Shown here: one piece after another, positions 12,788 through 25,175 of the stretch | Layout of the letters: every line of letters begins with the position of its first letter | Numbering within the stretch: position 1 is the first letter of the stretch | Origin: Rhinopithecus roxellana | Lineage: Eukaryota; Chordata; Mammalia; Primates; Cercopithecidae | DNA: 64,000 nucleotides | Assembly (NCBI RefSeq): GCF_007565055.1 | Contig: NC_044566.1 | Coordinates: 92,715,797-92,779,796 of the forward strand | Direction: 5' to 3' | The notes under the pieces: model-generated | The model's database searches: none | Told to the model about the DNA's origin: nothing | The model's input: only the letters and a program-made list of their open reading frames with translations | Made by a program: the position numbers and the translations under genes

Positions 12788-14194
12788 ATACCTATTTACA
12801 TAGAAGCAGGGGTGCGTGTTCATGTGTGCAAGCATACCCACGTGAATGAGGAAGGCAGTGGGGAGAGGGAGAGAGAATATATATAACTTGCATGTATTTC
12901 TGTCTTGCCAACCTTGGAATTATAAACAAATACTAATTTGCAGGGAGTGGACTAGAATGTTTTATAAACACAGCAACTTTCCAAATCACAAAGAAGAACC
13001 CCACGGCATAATGTCCACATAAGTGAATTCCAAGTGGATTAAAGACATCAACATTGCAGATTTTTTTCTAATTGTTTGCTTAAAAATGAGGATTCTAAAC
13101 ATATCCTCCATAACCTCTTTGGAATGGCAAAATGGGTGAAGGAAGAAAGAAGAAAACAAAAACAGGTCAACAAAATGTAATGAATTTACTATATATCTGC
13201 AATAAAAGATGATTTTATAAGACCCACAGGGTCAACATTTCTTTTCAAACATCTTAAAATATATTTAACATATGAAAAGAGATAATACTGTCCACATCCA
13301 CCTCAGCAGGGCTCAATCCTGAGAATTGACCTCTAAAAGGGAGTCAGGGCTTACTCTGAGGCATGCCCCCTGCTAGATTCTTAAAACCCACAAAGTAACA
13401 GGAATGCAAAGCGGCCCTCTACTAGAGAAAGACAATTTAGTCACCAGACATTCTACTACCGAGAAAGTTGGCTGGTTCAGCCCTAGAAATGGTGATCATT
13501 ACAATGATAAAGCAAGAAACTCAGCAGAAAGATAATAACTATGAAGTTAGGAAGGCTGAATGATAGAGCAGAAGCAAGGATAAAGGACAATCTGTCCAGC
13601 CACAAAAACCTGACAAAAGAAAGGAATGGATGAAGAAATAACACTGGAGAAAGGAGGAAGTAAAGAAATTGAGGGAGGGCAGAACAGTATCTTCACTACT
13701 GTCTGAGACGCCTGGGATGACGGGCAGTACTCGAGCCAGTATAAGTTATCCTGATTCTCAAGAAAGCTGAATCCAGATCCAAGAACAACATCTGGATCTA
13801 AGGAAAACAGACATTTTGAGCAAAAATAAAGATCACTAAAAATGAGTAAAACGTTATCTTTACTATTTTTTCTTCCAATCATTACCAGTTAGTGAAACAA
13901 ATTATTATATCAAACTACAATGTCAACAAAATCATTTTAGCTTAAAAAAAGTGGTTGTTTAATATAACTAGCTTTTAATGATTCATTTCTGTCAATATCA
14001 GTGTTTAAGAATAAATAAAAAGAAACCTTCATGGTAAGTCAGTAAAAAATTGAGTTCATCAAATTTATTTTATATTCATCCCCCCAAAAATTGCTATTAT
14101 TTCTGACATTAACTTTTCTTTTTTTCTAAAATGTACCACTATCGTTTTACTATCCAAATACTAGGGGTATGTATTATTAATGTGTTTTTCCAAG

Positions 14195-14620
14195 TCATAA
14201 ATGATGAAAGAGTGAAGCCCATAGAGAAATTGGAAAAATAAGATCACCAGCCAAAACAAGCAACACAAAGGAAGGGCTGTGGGCTACTGGTTTGGAAGGA
14301 AAAACATTTCACAAACACACCCATGACAAAGCAACACAGAGCCACACCTGGAGGGTGACTCTTAGACTCCATTCCCAAGCCGATTGTGAAAACATGACTC
14401 TAAAGCCAAAATGCGAAGGTTCAAACACCCTACATCAGCTTTCATGATGTAGGTGTCAGGGACCTCCTCAGAAAGCAAGTCAGAAACACAGCTTCACTTA
14501 GCTAAACAAGATTACGCTTTGTGAAGAAGCACAGTATATTTGCTAAATGTTACAGCTCTCTGCTGTTACAGGTTGTAGCAATTTTACAATAAACTGATAA
14601 TACTATATAAGTGATAGTAC
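14195..14620. promoter_or_regulatory. Candidate conserved noncoding element
   Basis: Repeat-free block with less AT bias than its surroundings and several factor-like sites ('ccacacctgg', 'acaaagcaacacag', 'ctaaacaagatta'). It contains the hairpin at 14425-14456. No comparative data are available, so this is a weak inference. Confidence 0.25.
14425..14456. repeat. Inverted repeat with 7-base loop
   Basis: Left arm 'acaccctacatca' (14425-14437) pairs with right arm 'tgatgtaggtgt' (14445-14456) apart from one bulged C. The loop is 'gctttca'. Confidence 0.85.
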
Positions 14621-15295
14621 CTTTTTTTAACAGAAAATAAACTCACCAAAAATGAACAATTTCTGCTGTATAGGAAATAAATGTGCAATTATCTGGATAA
14701 GTGAACTTGCAGTCTACCTAGTTCATAAATACATATTTTGTTTCTAATTTATAAAAGATAATGAGTTCAAAAATAAGATACTTAAATTTTTTAATGTAGC
14801 AATTATCACATTTACAATTTTAGCTAGAAATTAGCAGAAGACTATAAAGTAAGATTGCTTCTTAACCTCTGCTTTATAAAGCAACTGCCCTAAATAGTTC
14901 AACAATCTCTAAGGAATGTTAGTGTTTGAACTATCTAAAACACTATAAATCATAATATAAAGTACTCTGTGTTTCCCAAAACCATTCATTGGAATATTAA
15001 TTTTTCAAAGAGCTTTTAGGAAAATGGTTTTCACAAGAAAAAAAGAGTTTAGGTAAGAGTCCAACTATATCCTGCTCTTAAAGAGTTTAAGAATGCATTT
15101 TAGTATATAGGAATACCTTGGACACACTGTGAGATCAGTTCCACTGCAATGAAGCAAATATTTCAATAAAGCAAGTCACATGAATTTGTTAGTTTTCCAA
15201 TGTGTATAAAAGCTATGTTTACACTGTATTGTAGTCTAGTAAGCATGCAATAGCTCTTAAAACCAATGTACAAACTTTAATTAAAAAGTACTTTA

Positions 15296-15590
15296 GGCCG
15301 GGCATGGTGGCTCACACCTGTAAACCCAGCGCTTTGGATGGTCAAGGCAGGCAGATCACAAGGTCAGGAGATCGAGACCATCCTGGCTAACATGGTGAAA
15401 CCCCGTCTCTACTAAAAATACAAAAAAATTAGCCGGGTGTGGTGGCACGTGCCTGTAGTCCCAGCTACTTGTGAGGCTGAGGCAGGAGAACTGCTTGAAC
15501 CTGAGAGGTGGAGGTTGCAGTTAGCCGAGATCACACCACTGTACTCCAGCCTGGGTGACAGAGCGACACTCTGTCTCAAAAAAAAAAAAA
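15296..15590 (+). mobile_element. AluS/Y, sense, inside Tigger1
   Basis: Sense Alu. The Tigger1 sequence 'gtacttta' at 15288-15295 recurs at 15591-15598 after the A tail, giving the target duplication. Confidence 0.94.
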
Positions 15591-16190
15591 GTACTTTATT
15601 ACTAAAACATGCTAACCATCATCTAAGCCTTTAATGAGTCACAATCTTTTTGCTGGTAGAGGGTGGCTGCTGACTGATCAGGCTGATGGATGCTGAAGGC
15701 TGGGGAGGCTGTGGCAGTTTCTTAAAATAAGACAACAATAAAGTTTGCCAAACCAATGGATTCTTCCTCTCATGAAAGGTTTCCCTGTAGCATGTTATGC
15801 TGTTGATACCATTTTTCCCACAGTAGAACTTCTTTCAAAATTAGAGTCAATCCTCTAAGCTGCTTCAGCAACTGAGTTAATGTAATATTCTAAAATCCTT
15901 TTCAACAATGTTCACAGCATCTTCACCAGAAGTAGTCCATCTTAAAAACTTTGCTTTTTAAGCAAAATTTCTTTGCTCATCCATTAGAAGCAACTCTCAT
16001 CCACTCAAGTTCTACCATGAGATTGCAGCAATTCAGCCACATCTTCAGATTCTACTTCTAGTTTTCTTGCTATTTCCATCCCATCTGTAGGTATTTCCTT
16101 CAATGACTTCTTGAACACCTCAAAGCCAGTTCTTCCAAACTCCTGTTAATGTTGATCTTTTATTTTGCCCACTGAAGCACAAGTGTTCTT

Positions 16191-16494
16191 TTTTTTTTTT
16201 TTTTTTTTTTTTGAGACGGAGTTTCGCTCTGCCACCCAGGCTGGAATGCAGTGGCTGGATCTCAGCTCACTGCAAGCTCCGCCTCCCGGGTTCACACCAT
16301 TCTCCTGCCTCAGCCTCCCGAGTAGCTGGGACTACAGGTGCCCGCCACGTCGCCCGGCTAGTTTTTTTGTATTTTTAGTAGAGGCAGGGTTTCACCATGT
16401 TAGCCAGGATGGTCTCGATCTCCTGACCTCGTGATCCGCCCGTCTCAGCCTCCCAAAGTGCTGGGATTACAGGCTTGAGCCACCGCGCCCGGCC
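16191..16494 (-). mobile_element. AluYR-like, antisense, inside Tigger1
   Basis: Young reverse Alu with the lineage features of the 5903 copy. 'aagtgttctt' at 16181-16190 is repeated at 16495-16504. It interrupts the transposase frame of Tigger1. Confidence 0.94.
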
Positions 16495-18057
16495 AAGTGT
16501 TCTTAAGGGGATCTAGAATGGTGAATCCTTCCCAGAAAGTTTTCAATTTGCTTTGTCCAGATCCATCAAAGGAATCACTCTTTATGGCAGCTATCGCCTT
16601 GTGAAATGTATTTCTTAAATAATAAGACTTGAAAATCAAAATGACTCCCTGATCCATGAGCTACAGAATGGACATTGTGTTAGCAGGCGTGAAAACAACA
16701 TTAATCTCCTTGTGCTTCTCCATCAGAGCTCTTGGGTGACCAGGTACACTGTCAATGAGCAGCAATCATTCGAAAAAAAACATTTTTTGTTTTGAGAGTA
16801 GGTCTCAACAGTGGGGTCAAAATAATCAGTAAATAATGCTGTAAGTGTACATTTTGTCATCCAGGCTTTGTTGTTCCATTTCTAGAGCACAGGCAGAGCA
16901 GATTTAGTATAATTCTTAAAGACCCTAGGGATTATGGAATGGTAAATGTGCACTGGCTTCTACTTCAAGTCATCAGTTGCATTAGCCCCTACCATCAGTC
17001 CTTTGAAGCTCTGAAGCCAGGAATTGACTTTTCCTCTCTAGCTATGAAAGTCCAAGATGGCATCTTCTTTCAATAGTCGGCTGTCTTATCTATGTTGAAA
17101 ATCTGCTGTTCAGTGTAGCCACCTTCATCGATGATCCTAGTAAGATCTTCTAGATAAATTACTGCAGCTTCTACATCAGCACTTGCAGCTTCCCCTCCAC
17201 TTTTATGTTATGGAGACAGCTTCTTTCCTTAAATTTCATGAACCACACTCTGATAGCTTTAAGCTATTCTTCTGCAGCTTCCTCACCTCTCTCAGCCTTC
17301 ACAGAATTGAAGAGAGTTAGGGCCTTGCTCTAGATTAGGCTTTCACTTAAGTTAATTTTGTGGCTGGTCTGATCTTCTCTCCAGACCTATAAAACTTTCT
17401 CCATATCAGCAATAAGGCTGTTTCACTTTCTTATCATTTATGTGTTCACTGGAATAGCACTTTTAATTTCCTTCAAGAACTTTTCCTTTGCATTCGCAAC
17501 TTGGCTAACCATTTGGCACAAGAGGCCTAGCCTGCCTCGGGTTTCAACATGCCTTCCTCACTAAGCTTAATCCTTTCTACCTTTTGATTTAAAGTGAAAG
17601 ATGTGCTACTTATTCCTTTCACTTGAACACTTAAAGGCCACTGCTTTGTTATTAATTAGCCTAACTTCAATATTACTGTATCTCAGGGAATAGGGAGACC
17701 CAAGGAGAGTGAGAGACACTGGGAATGGCTGGGTCAGTGAATCAGAACACACATATTTATCAATTAAGTTCACCATCTTACATGTGCATGGTTTGTGGCA
17801 CCCCAAAACAATTACAATTGGAACATCAAAGATCACTAATCCCAGATCACCAAAACAGATATGATAATAATGACGAAGTCTGAAATGTTATGAAAATTAC
17901 CAACATGTGCCAAAGAGACAGTGAATACATGCTGTTGGAAAAACAGCACAAAAAGACTTGCTCAATGCAGGCTTGCCATAAACCTTCAATCTGTAAAAAA
18001 ATGCAATATCTGAAAAGTGCAATAAAGCAAAGGACAATGAAATGAGGTGTGCCTGTA

Positions 18058-18629
18058 TGACAGTCTCTAAGAGGTTTCCAACTTAACAAGGGATTTTCCA
18101 CATTTATTTAAACACAGAAACATTTTCTTAAGTAATGCCTTTTAATACCTCCCCCAAACTAGTGCTCTATGGAGTACACTTTAAGGAACACAGTTGAAGT
18201 CTAAAACTGTGTGCATTTGATTATTACGAAAAAAATCATTGAATTAATGAGTACAAAAGCATGCCCCAAGCATTTCCTAATGGGCTCAAAGGGGCATAAA
18301 TATTATTATTAAAGAAGAAACAGTCAAAGGGATAGGGATATATCATATTGCTAAGTCCTTAGGAACTACAATTATGGTTGTCAAGGATCTCAAACTCAAC
18401 TCCCTAAATGGAACTTCTCATATTTTCCTTTCAAAGCTGCTCTTGCACTGTTGTCATTACCACCATCCACCAAGTCTTCCATGTCAGTAACCTGACTCCT
18501 TAGTATCTGTTTCTACTCAAGTTTCAAATACAATTTATTTTTACATGTATCTTCCATCATCTTAACACTTCTCATAATACTCCCCACCTCTTTCAAGCCC
18601 TTTGTTGGTACCTACATGTACAGTTTTTT
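18058..18629. other. Intronic sequence without clear features
   Basis: About 18440-18600 has a pyrimidine-rich L2-like flavour ('catccaccaagtcttccatg'), but I cannot call it firmly. Confidence 0.45.
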
Positions 18630-18678
18630 TTAAGTTGCATTAAGATATAATTTACATGTATAACATCTATACATTTTA

Positions 18679-18978
18679 CTTTTTATTTTATTACTTCGAG
18701 ACAGGGTCTCACTCTGTTACCTGGGCTGGAGTGCAGTGGCGTGATCTCAGCTCACTGCAACCTATGCCTCCCAGGCTCAAGCAATTCTCTTGCCTCAGCC
18801 TCCCGAGTAGCTGGGACTACAGGCATGCACCACCACGCCTGGCTAATTTTTGTATTTTCAGTACAGACAGGGTTTCGCCATGTTGGCCAGGTTGGTCTCG
18901 AACTCCTGGTCTCATGCGATCAGCCCGCCTTGACCTCCCAAAGTTGGGACTACAGGCGTGAGCCACTGCACCTGGCCA
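18679..18978 (-). mobile_element. AluS, antisense, with target duplication
   Basis: Reverse Alu. 'ataacatctatacatttta' at 18660-18678 recurs at 18979-18997, a perfect 19-bp duplication. Confidence 0.95.
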
Positions 18979-19031
18979 ATAACATCTATACATTTTAATT
19001 GTACAGTCTGATGAGATTGTAATACATTTAT

Positions 19032-19064
19032 ATCACTTCTCGGCCTTTTGGCTAAGATCAAGTG
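19032..19064 (+). pseudogene. U2 snRNA 5'-end retro-fragment
   Basis: The 33 bases match U2 snRNA positions 1-33 with one change (position 4, G to A); the core is 'ttctcggccttttggctaag'. The fragment ends abruptly, without a poly(A) tail. A perfect 22-bp duplication flanks it at 19012-19033 and 19063-19084 (starts 'tgagattgtaatac'); two bases at each edge are shared between fragment and duplication. It is too short to be functional and has no snRNA promoter. This fits the class of 3'-truncated snRNA pseudogenes. Confidence 0.93.
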
Positions 19065-19561
19065 AGATTGTAATACATTTATATAGTTGTACATCCATCA
19101 CCACAATCCAGTTTTAGAACAATAAAACTCATGTGCAGTCAATCTTGCTCCCATACCCAGACCACCACTGATCTTTCTTTTGTTCTTTATACTTTTGCCT
19201 TTCCTAGAAATTTCAAATAAACGAAGTCATACATGACGTAGTCTTCTTTATCTAGTTTCTGTCTCTTCACATGTTATTTCTGAGATTTACACACATAAGT
19301 GAATGTAGCTGTTTATTCTTTGTTACTGCTGAATAAGCTCGTGGTATGGATATGCCACTTTTTATTTATCCACTCATTACTTGATGCATATTATTCTAGT
19401 GGGTGTGCAGTGATATAAATATGTGATTTTGTTTCTCCACTAACTGATGATGCTGAGCATTTTATCATGAACTTACGTGCCATTCATTTATCTTCTCTGA
19501 TAAAAAGTCTATGTCAAACCTATTGCCCGTTTTTTATTAGATTGTTTAGCTTATTTTTGTT

Positions 19562-19754
19562 TGTTTGTTTGAGACGGAGTCACGCTTTTGTTGCCCAGGG
19601 CTGGAGTGCAGTGGCACGTTCTTGGCTCACTGCAACCTCCACCTCCTGGGTTCAAGCAATTCTCCTCCCTCAGCCTCCCTAGTAGCTGGGATTACAGGCA
19701 CCCGCCACCACGCCTGGCTAATTTTTGTACTTATAGTAGAGACGAGGTTTCGCC
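19562..19754 (-). mobile_element. Truncated Alu, antisense (left half of a head-to-head pair)
   Basis: Reverse Alu from 'gagacggagtcacgc' to 'agtagagacgaggtttcgcc'. It stops there, missing the remaining ~100 bp, and runs directly into a sense Alu. Confidence 0.88.
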
Positions 19755-20052
19755 TAGCTCAGGTCTGTAATCCCAGCACTTTGGGAGGCCAAGGCTGGCA
19801 AACTGGATTACATGAGCCCAGGAGTTTGAGACTAGCCCATACAACATGGTAAAACCCCATCTCTACTAAAACTACAAAAAAACATTAGCCAGATGTGGTG
19901 GTGTATGCCTGTAGTCCCAATCTACTCGGGAGGCTGAGGCAGGAGAATCGCTTGAACCCGGGAGATGAAGGCTGCAGTGAGCCGAGATTGCACCACTGCA
20001 CTCCAGCCTGGGCAACACAGCAAGACTCTGTTTCAAAAAATAAAAACAAAAA
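19755..20052 (+). mobile_element. Alu, sense (right half of a head-to-head pair)
   Basis: Sense Alu beginning at 'tagctcaggtctgtaatccc', so it lacks about the first 15-20 bases, and ending in an A-rich tail. Confidence 0.9.
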
Positions 20053-20668
20053 CTGTACAGGTAAGAAGTGTATATATGTGTGTTTGTACATTTTACCTTA
20101 AAAAATTAACAAATGGGGAAAGTGTGGAGTGGGTAGAGGTAAAGATGAAACAAGGAAGGTAGTTTTTTATGGTTGTTGAAGCTAGATAATGAGTGCATGG
20201 GTGATTAATATACTGCTGTTTATCTTGCACAAGTAATTCAAACCATATTCCCAGGATGACTCTATGCAAAGTATAAATGCTACATGTATGTATATAAAAA
20301 TACATATATACACACACATATATACATATACATATACTTTGAAGGGATTCTACCAAAACATTAAAAGTAATTATTGAATAATTATGGGATTACAGGTAAT
20401 TTTTATTCTCCATCTTTTTAAGCCCTTTTCAGATTCTTCCACACAGTAAGGCAGCACTCTCTGAAAATAACTTGCATACATTTCTTAAAAATCAAACCAG
20501 TCATATTTAGCTACACTCAGAACTTCTGAAATAATCAAGGTCCAAATAACATCTGAAGGTAATTAGGATATGAATACTGCATTTATCAAAAGAATAATAA
20601 GAAATATGGCATTCAGGTTTTAAAACAAAAGCAACATTCTCTCCTACACACACATCCCTCCAGACAAA
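20053..20668. other. Intronic sequence with TA/CA microsatellite
   Basis: A mixed (TA)n/(CA)n stretch lies at about 20285-20338. Otherwise no gene or confident repeat. Confidence 0.6.
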
Positions 20669-20876
20669 CGCTGTCCAACAGAACTTGATGGAAATACACC
20701 TGCCATGGTGGAAAGGCTCTCTGAGTTGAGCAGTTGCTGCTAAGCACGTGTGGCTACGGAACAGCTGAAATGTAGCCACATTTCAGGTGACTTTGAAAAG
20801 GGTTCTTCCATTCACTTTAATCTTAATTGCCATACATGGCTAGTGCCTCCCATACTAGACAGCACAACTATAGGGA
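20669..20876. mobile_element. Small hAT-type DNA transposon remnant
   Basis: 'gctgtccaacagaac' at the left and 'actagacagcac' at the right look like decayed inverted ends. Between them are 'cacgtgtggctac' and 'gtagccacatttcaggtg', as in nonautonomous hAT families. Subfamily not assigned. Confidence 0.6.
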
Positions 20877-20897
20877 GAAAAAACAACCAAACAACAA

Positions 20898-21022
20898 GCA
20901 CTGGGGTGTGCGGACATTGGGGGAGCAAGACCATTCAAATAAGACAACAAAATCCTGCTCGCGGGAAGTTTATATTGGGAAAGAAGTTTAATTTGGGAAA
21001 GAAGATATTAAACAGATGCACA
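20898..21022 (+). repeat. Local duplicate, copy A (125 bp)
   Basis: About 95% identical (six mismatches in 125) to 22258-22382 in direct orientation. Copy A lacks the L2-like context that precedes copy B, so it looks like the inserted copy. Confidence 0.92.
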
Positions 21023-22163
<1,141 letters not shown>

Positions 22164-22194
22164 ATATGTTAACATCTGTGCTTCTCTCCTATGG

Positions 22195-22382
22195 AATTAC
22201 TAGTCATTCAAACAAGTATTTTATAGGGCATCTATTATGCAGCTAGGATTGTACTAGGCACTGGGGTGTGCAGACGTTGAGGGAGCAAGACCATTCAAAT
22301 AAGACAACAAAATCCTGCCCACGGGAAGTTTATATTGGAAAAGAAGTTTAATTTGGGAAAGAAGATATTAAACAGATGCACA
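22195..22382 (-). mobile_element. L2-like antisense fragment including duplicate copy B
   Basis: 'acaagtattttatagggcatctattatg' and 'gtactaggcactggggtg' follow the antisense 3'-L2 pattern (short excerpts). Bases 22258-22382 are copy B of the 125-bp local duplication. It lies 132 bp upstream, in gene direction, of the exon at 22023-22125. Confidence 0.65.
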
Positions 22383-22957
22383 GAACAAAAACAATTTAAA
22401 AAAAAATCCACACAGAGCTCTCCAGGAAAAGCATAAGCTCCTCACATCTGCTTCTCTCTGTACCTTCCCAGCCCAGCTTCCCTGCTGAGGAAAGTGAGGA
22501 TAGCGTGCAAGACACCCCAGTCCCTGGAGAAAAGGAGAGCGGCTGGTCAAGGACACAGACAAGGCAATGCTTTCTAGTGCGAAGATCCAAAGAATATCAC
22601 ACCGTGATTCTTCTGCCTCTCTGCATGAATCCCAATCAAACAACCAATCTCTCTCCTCCTCTCACTCATACTATCTTCCTACCACTACACAGCTGAACCT
22701 GGAACAGTCGGCAGGCCGCGAAGGCCTGGGGTGAGTGACTGATTGAAGAATTTGCATAATTCTTCAAGAAGGTTGTGAGTCAAGGTAGGATTCTAATACT
22801 CCACGGTCTACAGGTTAAAACGTCCCTTGACAGCTCTGTAACCTCATCACAAATCTAAAACTATTTACCACAGTACTACATACAGATAGTAGAGTATTAA
22901 ATAGGACAGTATGAGCAACTTGAATGCTGGCTCGTCAGCCATAAGGTGCTACTTTTA

Positions 22958-23269
22958 CAGTCAACCCTCCATGGATTCAAACAACTGCAGGTTGAATATA
23001 TTTGAGGGAAAAAAAATGTATTGTTGTCTGTATTGAACATGTACAGGCTTTTTTTTCTTGTCATTTTTCCCAAAGCAATGCAGTATAACGATGATTTATG
23101 TAGCATTTACATTGTATAAGCATTATACGTAATCTAGAGATGATTTAAAGTACAGGGAGGACATGTGTAGGTTATATGTAAATACAACACCAGGGACTTG
23201 AGCTTCTGTGGATTTCTGTATCTGAAAGGGTCCTAGAACCAATCACCCACAGATACCAAGAAACAAATG
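22958..23269. mobile_element. MER2-like Tigger-derived MITE
   Basis: Starts 'cagtcaaccctccatgg' and ends with a decayed inverted end ('tcctagaaccaatcacccac' to 'aaacaaatg'). TA flanks it at 22956-22957 and 23270-23271. Length 312 bp, near the usual for MER2. Confidence 0.82.
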
Positions 23270-23271
23270 TA

Positions 23272-24063
23272 TGATTCGAAAAAAAGAAAAAAAAAACTAG
23301 TTGCCTAAACTTATTTGAAAGAAATGAAGTAATTTAAACATTATGTCTAAAAATCACTCAAAATACAAGTAAGACTAAAAACATTGAAAATTAAGATACA
23401 AATGCGTTCAATATCTACAGCACAATTTTCCACAGGGAAGTAATCTATCTGCTCCCTGAAGGGCAAGGAGAGCACAGGTAAGCCACCCTCTTTGAGACAA
23501 ACCTAGACATTACATAAAACATAATACAAATACGGGATTTACCAACTGGTTCTGGGAATTCAATACTAGATCCTCACGACGGCCTAATAAACCATACTCT
23601 TATGGGCATTGGAAAGTTCCTCATTTTACCCAGACACCTAAGCAGTGATGAAAACATTCCATATGATTACATAATTATTCTATATGAGAAGTATTACAAA
23701 AATTTGGTCTCAGTCTTGTCAAAACACATAGTTGAGAAGAACAGTTCTCATAGCGTGACCTGCCAACAACTGGGAGTCCCCAGGAGTCCTTCCAAGGTCA
23801 AACGATTTTCATACAACTACTAAAATGTATTTGCTTTTTTAACTCTAGTTTTCTCAAGAGTATACCGCAGAGGTTCCCAGATCCAAGGGACACACATTGT
23901 GTGATGTGATGACATCACTGCTCTCATGTCAACACGGAATGGATTTATTACTATGACTTCCAGAACAAATGAGTAGATATTTTCAAGCTCCTCAGTTTTA
24001 ATTTATAATGTGGTAAATATCAATACATATAATCACAAAAGCTCTCTGGAGTGTAAAAAGAAC
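23272..24063. other. Unique intronic sequence
   Basis: No exon, RNA gene or confident repeat seen. Confidence 0.6.
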
Positions 24064-24246
24064 CAGTGCTTCTCAAACTTCACCAAACATCAGAATCACC
24101 TGGATTAAAGGTGCTGTGTGTGCTTCACCAGCGGACTGACTGGTAAAAGGTATGAGGGCAAGGGGTAATAATCTGCATTTCTAACAAGCTCCAGGGTGAT
24201 GCTGATGCTACCAGTCAGCAGATCTCACTTTGAATACAACTGTTCT
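24064..24246 (+). mobile_element. MER5-type hAT MITE
   Basis: 'cagtgcttctcaaacttcac', 'catcagaatcacctgg', 'aataatctgcatttctaac' and 'ggtgatgctgatgctacc' occur in MER5A/B order. About 180 bp. Confidence 0.9.
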
Positions 24247-25084
24247 GGACTGATATTGATCGAACTGTGTAAAGAAACTGTTTAGTAGTTCATGAAGCCA
24301 GCTTAATGTGTCATGTACAGCAAGACAAATTATCAGAGCACTTTAAACACGGTATTTTACATGACAATGTTGTGTGTGTTTATATGCGTGTATACTATGG
24401 CAGGATGTAAAATGTATTTCTCATGGTGGTTCACAATCAAAGTCCTTTACAAGTCAGTTCTTTAGACACATATGCACAGTATATACCATCAGCAAGGGAA
24501 GAGGCAGTGCATTAGGGGAACCCATTCACTGCAAGATGCTCAATCAGTATTTCCTCTGGTCTAACCAACTATTAGTGCCCAGATTCAGGCAATATCAAGA
24601 GCGGTCTCCCAAATAAAATGGACCATCATTCATCACATCTCCCGGGCAAATTGATATGATGCACATCAACTTCAAGCATTTTATTGCTATTCCACTTCAA
24701 AACAGAGACTCAGTTCCAACAGGCTCTGTATAAGAAGTCTGATCATAACTGACCTATTCTTATAACGATTCTAGCATAATGCTACTCCTGATCATAGACC
24801 AGAGTGGCCTCGATCTCTGCAAGGTCCCCTGCAGCCTGATACTAAGTAAGGCATGTCTTCCCTGGCTCTGACCTTGAGCTCCCTTTGAATGGTCTCCACT
24901 GTTTGCCCTCTGGGGGTGGTGGACCAGTTTGGTGTTGAGTCAGACACACCGACACTGCATTCTGGGCTAGTAAGCTAAGGCGAATGTACCTCATTCCCTT
25001 TTCTGAGTAGCTTCTAATCTGTAAACCCTGCCTGGCTGCCACGAGGGGAGCTGGGAATGCATGCTGCCTGCTAACCTGCTGGAA
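24247..25084. other. Unique intronic sequence
   Basis: No exon, RNA gene or confident repeat seen. GC content rises after about 24780. Confidence 0.6.
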
Positions 25085-25175
25085 TGTTAAGTCCCATGAG
25101 GGCAGCTCCTTTTTCTGTTTACTGAAGAATCCTACGCACCTGCAACTTGGGGGCACAGTATGTATTTAAAAAGCT
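25085..25175 (+). mobile_element. L2 3'-end fragment, sense
   Basis: 'ttaagtcccatgagggcagc' and 'ttttctgtttactgaagaatcc' (excerpt) follow the L2 3' untranslated order. A second similar piece appears at about 25565-25665. Confidence 0.55.

Larger units (their letters stand above)
12788..15105. other. Unique intronic sequence
   Basis: No exon or confident repeat seen. A motif-rich block at about 14195-14620 with a hairpin at 14425 is listed separately. Confidence 0.6.
15108..18055 (-). mobile_element. Tigger1 DNA transposon, near full length, split by two Alus
   Basis: Pogo-like cut-and-paste element read on the minus strand. The ends resemble the Tigger1 terminus ('taggaatacc' at the left, 'gtgtgcctg' at the right), with TA at 15106-15107 and 18056-18057. 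Without its Alus it is about 2.3 kb, near the usual 2.4 kb. The minus strand shows broken transposase, for example MDQGVILIFKSYYLRNTFHK before 16657, cut by the Alu at 16191. Frameshifts make it inactive. It lies in the same orientation as PCCA. Confidence 0.93.
18630..19560 (-). mobile_element. L1M fragment, antisense, holding an Alu and a U2 fragment
   Basis: The sequence from 'gcattaagatataatttacatg' through 'acatccatcaccac' and 'tatggatatgccac' to 'cctattgcccgtttttt' is typical antisense 3' LINE-1. It is interrupted at 18679-18978 (Alu) and 19034-19062 (U2). Confidence 0.8.

Noticed and set aside
19032..19064. Possible functional U2 snRNA gene
   Set aside because: Only the first 33 bases are present, and no snRNA promoter or 3' box is seen.
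23602..23823. 73-codon plus-strand frame MGIGKFLILPRHLSSDENIP
   Set aside because: No domain, no splice context and no codon bias. A chance frame in unique intron.
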